Origin: Arenicola marina
Lineage: Eukaryota; Annelida; Polychaeta; Arenicolidae
DNA: 64,000 nt
Assembly: GCA_964019135.1 (NCBI GenBank)
Contig: OZ025248.1
Coordinates: 67,834,119 to 67,898,118, forward strand
Direction of reading: 5' to 3'
Shown here: positions 59,930-64,000 of the stretch, piece by piece
Position numbering within the stretch: the stretch's first letter is position 1
How the letters are laid out: each line of letters opens with the position of its first letter
Notes under the pieces: model-generated
Told to the model about the DNA's origin: nothing
The model's input: only the letters and a program-made list of their open reading frames with translations
Database searches by the model: none
Made by a program: the position numbers and the translations under genes

Positions 59930-62020
59930 GGTACGCGGCGTCCTTCTCGCGATATCCTTAGGTCTCCGTCATGCATTTAATAAACATTACCATTAAAACT
60001 TCTTCTATATTTCTTCACAAATTAAAGATCCATTAATGACAGTTTACATTGTGGGTAAACTTCAAAAACACGCAAGGAATCTGCAGTATATCGTCCAGGC
60101 TGTCAATGATGGATTAGACCTAATCGCGCTCCACTGAGTTGCGAGGCGTCAGTCCTCCTACACCAGGATTAAACCCTGAATCCAATCACGGCAATATTAA
60201 AGACAACATTAACGGTATCTATGACCGGTGCTCAGGGTCGGTGTCGATCGGTTCTGATGACTTCTCTGACCAGTTGACACCAATCAGGTCCCCCATCGAC
60301 TCTGCTGTGGGGTGCTAGCGCCACTTCAGGTCGCCCGAGTGGCCGTATCGATCCCTGGTCGATGGCTAGCTGTGGCAGCCCGGAAGGCGGGTCCACGGGG
60401 ACCAGGTGGGGGGGAGGGCACCAATAGCCCCACGCCCGCAGCCAGGTGAGATGTCTTGACGTCTGAGGCGGGTGACAAGACGGGCCACTCTGAGTTTTGT
60501 TCTCTTCACGATTGGCGCGATTCAATTCAGCCGGGACGACTTCTGTAGACTGTAGACCACTTCGAAGGTGTCAAGAGGGTCATACCGTTTGAGGATGACA
60601 GCAGGTCTGGTTTGGTGGGCAGCTATAGCGAAAGGTCTGGCTATATTGGCCATGCACACCGCTCACTGTTGTCAGCTGTAGGCCTATGCGCTATAAGTCT
60701 CTATGCGTTTCTATGTAATCCTGGTGAACTCGTTCTGTGAAATTATCAACAGTTTGGCTCGCACGCGGAAGCCAATGGTTGTCCGGAGAAAACTTTCTTC
60801 AGTAATTGGAAACACAACACGGTGCACGTGGACCGCTAGGGGGCGTGTTTATGCATGCATGCCCCCGGAATAACAGCCCGTGAGAGGGCGCTATGAGCAA
60901 GAGCGGTCGGTCTGTTGCCTCGCTGCGCAATAAACTGGCAATCAAAATGACGACTGTGTCGTCACTCTATTGCTCTAAAGCTAGACTACCTTTTCGGCTT
61001 GTCTTTAGGGGCCAGTATGATCACTCCTGTCAACTTCGCAACCCATGTGTGCATATAGCGAATTCGTCGTCTTCGTACAGTGTTCAACTCTAATTTGTGT
61101 CTTTAATCGGCCGTTTCGTCCGTATGTCTTTTCAGCCGGGTCTCAAACAAAGCCACACTACAGCCCACCCCCCACCAACCGACCACCACACACACACACA
61201 CCCAACCTGACCCCCGACCCTAATCCCCACACAACACACAGTTGAACGTCGTTGGAAACCACGTGGCCCCGTGTCCCTCTGAAGGGTTACTCGCGGACCC
61301 CACAAACAAGGCCCCGTAAAAAGGTTGTCCTTGACAACGGTATTGGATTAGCCGCCAGTCTGCCTGCTCGGTAGATTACTCGCCCTTACACTGAGCGCTA
61401 ATACCAGAAAGCGTTCACCTTCGCTATGTCGGCGCTTGTAAATCTATAATCGGCTTTTTGGTCTCGGATTGGTCGCTCAACTGTCTCGGATAAACAACTA
61501 TACTAGCGTATACCATAAGTCCCTACCGCATACCTTTACCACCGCCACACACCATCTATCGTTATTTTATGTTAGCGCGAACCATGTCAGTATAGCTTAC
61601 GTATTACTCAAGTCTCGCACGTACTGCCATGATCACAGATAGATCCACCTAATTGCCTCCAAATGGCTCAATCTGCAAACATACGTGGCAGTGCGCAACC
61701 CACATATCCCCGGGTGTATCGAGGCATATGTTATCACAATCACATATTTCTGCGACCAATCGCTGTAACTTTAACGAACTTATTAAGCTGTTGTAAGAAA
61801 GCATTAGGTTATGATTTATGAGGTCCATTTTCCACGTTACGACCCAGGATATTGATTATTAGGAATTGCACTGCTCGAGAAACACATGACATGAGTTAGG
61901 GAAACAGCGGCAATAAAAGCAGCACCAATCACCCCCTCTAATTAACGTTCATCATATTGCCATTGTTTGTAATGCAAGTTCAGTTAATACAATGGCAGCT
62001 AAGCTGGCTCGCATTAGCTA
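59930..62020. other. 5' flank of the EF-hand gene; promoter not resolved
   Basis: Must contain the promoter and any 5' UTR exon. No convincing TATA box or initiator seen. Two GGCGC-type motifs at 60833 and 60883. A CACA-rich stretch at 61185-61240. Confidence 0.45.
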
Positions 62021-62022
62021 TA

Positions 62023-62899
62023 TCATGGTCCCTGCATTATACGGTCCCTTCATTATACGACTCCCTCCCTTATCCGGTCGTTTCGCTGAGGACGGAACGT
62101 TGTTAACTCGCTGCATGGCGGCGAGACTTGGCGTACGTGGCAGCTAGTCGACCCGATCGGCTCTGCAAACTAAACATTACGCTAATCTGACTGGTTCTTA
62201 ATTGAGGAGGAGACGTCTAATTGCGCATCAATGTTATTCACACCTTTTGTGTACATTTGATGTAAGTATGGCTGTCTTAATATTAGCATATTAAGTTGGA
62301 AAAAGAAGCCAGAGCTGCATCAAAAATTGAAGCTTAGGAAAAACATTATAGAATGAGATTAACAGACTGACGTTTGACTGGTTTAGCACTGCACGATCCA
62401 AGAACATGCCTCTGACGAGAATTCTCTTACAGGAGAAGTCATTGCTCTTCTCACTTGACCCAGGCTGAGACGATTTCTCCGCTGCCAATGGGTGGCTGTA
62501 CAGCTTTCGGGGACGCCACAATATAAAAGCATCAGTGCTGAGTGGAGAGTCGGTCGAAGTTAACCCGGAGATGGTCATACTGATTGATGTTCGCGGCTGT
62601 CCAACATATGTGAAGGCTACGAGCTACGAGACATCTTTAAACCCGACGAAATGTGGAAAGCCGCCACTAAAGATTGTTGGACAGGCGCAGCAGAGAAGCA
62701 CTGCTGCATACTTTTGATGATCACACTCGATGTTCTGTTTGTCCTTGTAATAAACATTTTGTGGTGACGTTATGACAGTGTCTTATAGTGCCACTGGAGT
62801 GCGTTATGAAACTTGAGCGAAAATCCCTCTATAATGCGACTCCGTTAAACGGTCTTTTCGGGCTGGCAGAACAGAATTCGTATAACAGAGGGACCTCTG
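62023..62899 (+). mobile_element. Decayed Tigger/pogo-like DNA transposon, 877 bp
   Basis: Ends are related inverted repeats (GGTCCCTGCATTATACG near 62027; GGTCCCTCTGTTATACG on the minus strand at 62879-62895) with TA on each side (62021-62022 and 62900-62901), as expected for the Tc1/mariner-pogo group. The interior holds CENP-B-type DNA-binding sequence and an AATAAA at 62749-62754. The catalytic DDE part is missing, so it is a deletion derivative. Confidence 0.72.
62364..62717 (+). pseudogene. Tigger/pogo transposase remnant, CENP-B-type HTH
   Basis: One frame reads LTFDWFSTARSKNMPLTRIL LQEKSLL, then an in-frame TGA at 62466-62468, then DFSAANGWLYSFRGRHNIK and SVLSGESVEVNPE. This order (WF...AR..N.P....QEK...F.A.NGWL..F..RH.I....GES) is the signature of the CENP-B/Tc5-type HTH of Tigger transposases. 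After about 62580 the frame stays open to 62717, but I see no transposase match. The stop and the lack of a catalytic core make it a pseudogene. Confidence 0.78.
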
Positions 62900-63368
62900 T
62901 ACCGATTGCATCGTGACATGTAGATGAATCAAGCGAGTCGATCTACAAGGAATAATAAACTTAGTATCAATCGTTTTTTAAGATTACGGACTGCTTCGCG
63001 GGTCATTATGTAAAGAACGATCACCTGCGTTACAAATGGACGGCTAGATCTGGAATATAGGCTGTTGTCAGTTTCCTGGTGCATTTATATAAATAATGAA
63101 CACTTTAAGTTACACATCAAGCTTATTTTTCCTCTGATGAATATTTTCGATCTTTTAAATAGGAACGATATATTTAGATCCTTCTTGCATAGATACAAAT
63201 ATGTAATGGGCAATAAATAAAACTCATTTTCGCCCGAATGGTGTGGGGAAGTGTGGCTTTTTGCGTCCCACGCCATCAAACTTCTTTAGCAAATGGTTCT
63301 TACAATATCAGACAATATGTCTAGTAAGTTTGTAAAAACTGTTTTGAAAGTCATGAATATGTGGAAAA

Positions 63369-63432
63369 TTGCGGCATGAGTAGCTTTAAGAAATGAGGCG
63401 GCATGAGCAGCTTTAAGAGATAAGGCGGCATG
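63369..63432. repeat. Short tandem repeat, about 32 bp, two to three copies
   Basis: gcggcatgagtagctttaag, gcggcatgagcagctttaag, then gcggcatgtc, with aaatgag/agataag links. Confidence 0.8.
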
Positions 63433-63654
63433 TCACACCATTTTTAAGAAAAGACCTCGCAACAATCCCTGATGTTAGGCACTGATATCCCACCAAGATT
63501 GGGACATGGTAGGGGAGCTATTAGACACGTCAATGGTGAGAACCTTTGAGGGAGGCGGATGTCTTGTGGGAAAACGGGCCTTCTTCAGTAAACACAGTGT
63601 TCTGTATCGTGAATTACAGCACGATCTGCAGCGAGGCGAGATCGTATTTCGTCG

Positions 63655-63790
63655 GGCGCAAGTCGTAATTGCGCGAACGCGAGGGCGAGAAGGCGCGAAG
63701 CGACAATGCGCGAAGCGAGAATGCAGGAGAACGCGCGAGGCGAGAAAGCACAAGGCGAGGTCGCCAGAAGGCGCGAAGCGAGATCGCATC
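63655..63790. repeat. GC-rich imperfect repeat (gcgcgaagcgaga type)
   Basis: Repeated gcgcgaagcgagaatgc, gcgcgaggcgagaaagc and gcgcgaagcgagatcgc. Gives an Arg/Glu-rich frame that is probably not a gene. Confidence 0.75.
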
Positions 63791-63904
63791 AGAGAACGAG
63801 CTTGATTGATTAACCTTGATTAACCTGTGTAGGTCATATCGCGATAATGGAAAGGGTCAAGGAAAAGGGAAGCCATGTTTTCGGGAGAAGCGCCCTACTC
63901 GTTG

Positions 63905-64000
63905 CGAAGAATCTCATTTGAACATGAGGGAGTTGATCCCCACACCAACCGCTTTGGCTGGCCTAACCGAGCACACTGAACAGCCGAACGCGCTACCCAA
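63905..64000 (-). repeat. tRNA-Asn-like sequence cut by the window end (SINE head or pseudogene)
   Basis: On the minus strand, GGTAGCGCGTTCGGCTGTT matches the D-arm and anticodon-arm region of animal tRNA-Asn(GTT). About 22 extra bases interrupt it, then AAAGCGGTTGGTG and a weak B-box-like GGGGATCAACTCCC follow. The insertion rules out a functional tRNA. It could be the head of another SINE family. Confidence 0.5.

Noticed and set aside
63475..63805. Arg/Glu-rich frame of 99 codons
   Set aside because: Mostly the imperfect gcgcgaagcgaga repeat. No supporting signals.

Overview
The window looks like nuclear DNA of an animal, most likely a marine invertebrate. It has GT-AG introns, tRNA-derived SINEs, decayed LINEs, TTAA- and TA-flanked DNA transposons, many minisatellites and no dense operon-like gene order. 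I cannot name the species. Cephalochordates, other invertebrate deuterostomes and lophotrochozoans all remain possible. Minisatellites at splice junctions have, as I recall and cannot check, been reported in amphioxus, which is only a hint.

Right part (about 40.7-60 kb, minus strand): the one host gene I can build. Sixteen exons were joined by hand from acceptor and donor sites. All phases agree, giving one open frame of 749 codons from an ATG in a strong start context at 59929 to a TAA ending at 41428, with an AATAAA about 720 bases further on. The protein has a low-complexity N-terminal half (with an Asn-12 run) and a C-terminal module of one clear and three degenerate EF-hands. I do not recognise the family. 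Its introns are unusual. Intron 9 is almost entirely a 33-bp minisatellite that begins inside exon 9 and repeats the real splice donor in every unit. Intron 4 holds a 34-bp minisatellite of similar total size. Introns 8 and 11 hold weaker arrays. Intron 5 starts with a SINE whose target-site duplication includes part of the splice donor. Introns 1 and 5 each carry a SINE of the same family.

Left part (1-40 kb): no host gene that I can support. It contains: four types of inverted-repeat element; a CR1/Jockey-type LINE fragment with an intact 262-codon frame (8.7-9.5 kb); an array of tRNA-head-like units (7.5-7.9 kb); a 49-bp minisatellite (22.4-23.4 kb); 38-bp, 15-bp and G-rich arrays (30-36.6 kb); and a 5'-truncated L1/Tx1-like LINE (37.5-39.15 kb) flanked by 36-bp direct repeats. 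That LINE is split by a TTAA-flanked MITE. A second copy of the same MITE (19.9-20.4 kb) has itself been hit by a third, 116-bp element. Runs of 9-15 C or G are scattered throughout.

Right edge (62.0-64 kb): a decayed Tigger/pogo-like element with recognisable CENP-B-type DNA-binding sequence, a short GC-rich repeat, and a tRNA-Asn-like sequence cut by the window end.

Across the whole window the core AG(A/G)(G/T)GGCGC, which resembles the CTCF core, occurs about 16 times against about 2 expected. This suggests dense insulator-type sites, or a repeat family carrying them. Most long open frames in the window are by-products of tandem arrays whose units lack stops, and are not annotated as genes.
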